From UBA3910 sp002391465 (GTDB lineage Bacteria; Bacillota; Limnochordia; Darwinibacteriales; Darwinibacteriaceae): 6,391 nucleotides of DNA. Every line of letters begins with the position of its first letter. Position 1 is the stretch's first letter. A program made the translations under genes and the position numbers. A model generated the notes under the pieces. The model made no database searches. It was not told the origin of the DNA and saw only the letters and a program-made list of their open reading frames with translations. Location of the stretch: contig JASGVS010000036.1 of assembly GCA_030054835.1 (NCBI GenBank), positions 1 through 6,391 on the forward strand, in the 5' to 3' direction. Shown here piece by piece: positions 4,800 to 6,391 of the stretch.

Positions 4800-6386
4800 A
4801 TGAGTCGTAAATCGGTTGGGATTCTAGGTCTAACATTGTTTATTGCGTTTACTTTGGTTGGCTGTGATTTGATTAGCGTGGTCGGTGTCGGCAAGGGGAG
4901 TCTCAGGATCCAGGGGATCGTACTCGACGAAGACAATAACGGCATTAGTGGAGCAGCGATAGAGATCGATTCTAAGCCAGTTGTCTTCACTGGTAGTGAT
5001 GGCAAGTGGAGTTATGACAAAGCGACAAAGGGTGCCAAAGTAGATGTAAAGAAAGATGGTTATGTTTTTGCTTCAGGCCCAATCCTTGTCGAATCCGATA
5101 ATCAGACGATACACTTCCTGGGCAAAAAGGAGGAATCGGCACGTTATGCGATAAGTGGCAAGGTTGTGGACAATCAAGGCCGCGGCATACCTAGTGTGCG
5201 CATTGTCTTCACTGATGCTGGCGGCAGTGTTCTAACAACTTTGACAGATAGTCAAGGGAGCTTCTCACGTGAAGGCCTTATTGGTCCTTACAGAATTACT
5301 GCGGAAAAGGATGGTTATCTGATCATCGATTCGTTTGATGTAACGGGTCCTGAGAATGTGTTCTTTCTTGCTAAAGCAGACGTCCCAGCCGTTTACTCAG
5401 TGGGCGGTAGGGTAGTAGACGATCAAGGCCGTGGAATCCCCAGCGTTCGCATTACCTTTACCGATGTTGAAGCCAATGCTTTGACAACCGTAACAGATAT
5501 CCAAGGCAACTTTACTCGCAGTGGACTGAGTGGTGTTTACATGGTCACGGCAGCGAAGGACGGGTATGTGATAGCTGGTGTGTCTGTTTCAGGTCCGGAC
5601 AATAACCTGATTCTCCTTGCTACAGAGACTGCGCCGGCGGTGTACTCAGTCAGTGGTAAGGTAGTGGATGAAGATGGAAATGGCATTCCAAGTGTGACGA
5701 TCACATTTAGGGGTGGTACGGAAGCGACGACTGTTACTGATGCGGAAGGGAAGTTTAGTCGTAGCGGGCTAAGAGGTACAGTTACAATCAGTGCTGCGAA
5801 GAATGGCTACACGATTACAGAGCAATTTGTTGTAACAGGAGTAGACGAAAACATTACCTTTGTTGCACGTATCGATCAGACTCCGTATGAGGTGATGGGA
5901 AGGATAGTCAGTACTGGTGGGCTTGCCATCGAAGGCGTGGTTATCTCCTTTGCAGACGAGAAAGGTGGGGTTAAGACTGCGGTCACCGATGCGGATGGGT
6001 ACTTCTGGAAATCTGGTCTGATTGGTCAAGCAGCTGTCACTGCCTATTTGGAAGGGTGGTTGTTTACCCCAGAAACACGTGTCGTAAACGGTCCAGAGTC
6101 CGACCTCAATTTCTATGGAACCCCAGATAGCGAGAGTACTTATACGGTTTCCGGTGCAGTTGTTGACTTCGATGGAGTGGCTATATCTGGTGCGTCAGTA
6201 CGATTTGATTTCCTTGACTTGGATAGGGAATCATTGTTCACGGTCACGGGTCCAGACGGTTCTTGGACAATGGATGGACTTATTGGAAGGATTCAGATCA
6301 CACCGATAAAGAGCGGTCTCACCTTCTATCCAGCGTACCAGATCACCGATAAGGCTGCGATGAGTATAGGTTTCAGAGCACAATAG
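4800..6386 (+). CDS. Lipoprotein with six carboxypeptidase-regulatory-like (CarboxypepD_reg / CNA-B-type) repeats
   Basis: This encodes 528 residues from ATG 4800. A type II signal peptide (SRK, then a hydrophobic stretch at about 6-19) ends in the lipobox LVGC. Cys22 would be lipidated, placing the protein on the outer face of the membrane. After a short spacer, almost the whole chain is six tandem units of 81-85 residues: 33-114, 115-197, 198-280, 281-362, 363-447 and 448-528. Each follows the pattern V-x-G-x-V-x-D-x-x-G-x-GI-x-x-x-x-I-x-F, then T-x-x-DG-x-F-x-x-x-GL-x-G and finally I-x-A-x-K-x-GY, typical of beta-sandwich CarboxypepD_reg domains. No enzyme domain or cell-wall sorting signal is present, so it is probably a stalk, adhesive or scaffold. 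It begins 47 bases after pilD with no terminator between them, so co-transcription is plausible. A pilus role is inferred from position only. Confidence 0.88.
   Translation: MSRKSVGILGLTLFIAFTLVGCDLISVVGVGKGSLRIQGIVLDEDNNGISGAAIEIDSKPVVFTGSDGKWSYDKATKGAKVDVKKDGYVFASGPILVESDNQTIHFLGKKEESARYAISGKVVDNQGRGIPSVRIVFTDAGGSVLTTLTDSQGSFSREGLIGPYRITAEKDGYLIIDSFDVTGPENVFFLAKADVPAVYSVGGRVVDDQGRGIPSVRITFTDVEANALTTVTDIQGNFTRSGLSGVYMVTAAKDGYVIAGVSVSGPDNNLILLATETAPAVYSVSGKVVDEDGNGIPSVTITFRGGTEATTVTDAEGKFSRSGLRGTVTISAAKNGYTITEQFVVTGVDENITFVARIDQTPYEVMGRIVSTGGLAIEGVVISFADEKGGVKTAVTDADGYFWKSGLIGQAAVTAYLEGWLFTPETRVVNGPESDLNFYGTPDSESTYTVSGAVVDFDGVAISGASVRFDFLDLDRESLFTVTGPDGSWTMDGLIGRIQITPIKSGLTFYPAYQITDKAAMSIGFRAQ
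4896..6383 (+). repeat. Six tandem coding repeats of about 250 bases
   Basis: Units start at 4896, 5142, 5391, 5640, 5886 and 6141. Units 2, 3 and 4 are closest: VVDNQGRGIPSVRI, VVDDQGRGIPSVRI and VVDEDGNGIPSVTI. Units 1, 5 and 6 are more diverged. Between units 2 and 3 the protein is much better conserved than the DNA, where many third positions differ. The expansion is therefore old and held by selection, not a recent slippage array. Confidence 0.9.
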
Positions 6387-6391
6387 CAACC

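Overview
The window holds part of a type IV pilus / type II secretion-like (pseudopilin) locus. All supported genes are on the + strand. Several features suggest a Gram-positive-type bacterium, possibly Bacillota: moderate GC content, strong purine-rich Shine-Dalgarno (SD) sites such as AGGAG, GAGGTG and AGAGGGGG, GTG as well as ATG starts, and a lipoprotein. The taxon cannot be fixed from this sequence.

Layout. Bases 1-106 are ambiguous. They hold a short open frame entering from the left edge, a hairpin with a GCAA tetraloop (62-87) and a T6A run. Next come five prepilin-like genes in two groups. Group one is a small noncanonical GspI/PilV-like ORF (107-475) followed by a GspJ/PilW-like pseudopilin (484-1017). 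A 222-base non-coding gap follows. Group two is a GspK/PilX-like protein (1240-2415), a GspI/PilV-like pseudopilin (2428-2751) and a second GspJ/PilW-like pseudopilin (2771-3583). A 113-base gap carries a weak promoter candidate and a perfect inverted repeat that touches the next SD. Last are a three-helix DUF5658-like membrane protein (3697-4005), the prepilin peptidase/N-methyltransferase PilD (4027-4752), and a lipoprotein with six tandem carboxypeptidase-regulatory-like repeats (4800-6386).

How the genes fit together. PilD would cleave and N-methylate the class III leaders of the pseudopilins encoded upstream. The I, J and K-like minor pseudopilins would form a pilus tip or initiation complex. 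The multi-repeat lipoprotein is a plausible surface partner, but that link rests on proximity alone. No major pilin, ATPase, platform protein or PilMNO gene is visible, so the rest of the machine must lie outside the window.

Most interesting observation. The second J-like pseudopilin aligns with the first up to a shared IR[YF]TK end and then continues for 89 residues. The last 75 of these strongly resemble the CFI-box-CTERM domain, with a degenerate box. This looks like a pseudopilin fused to a C-terminal domain of unknown function, within a locus that seems to carry a duplicated I-J module.
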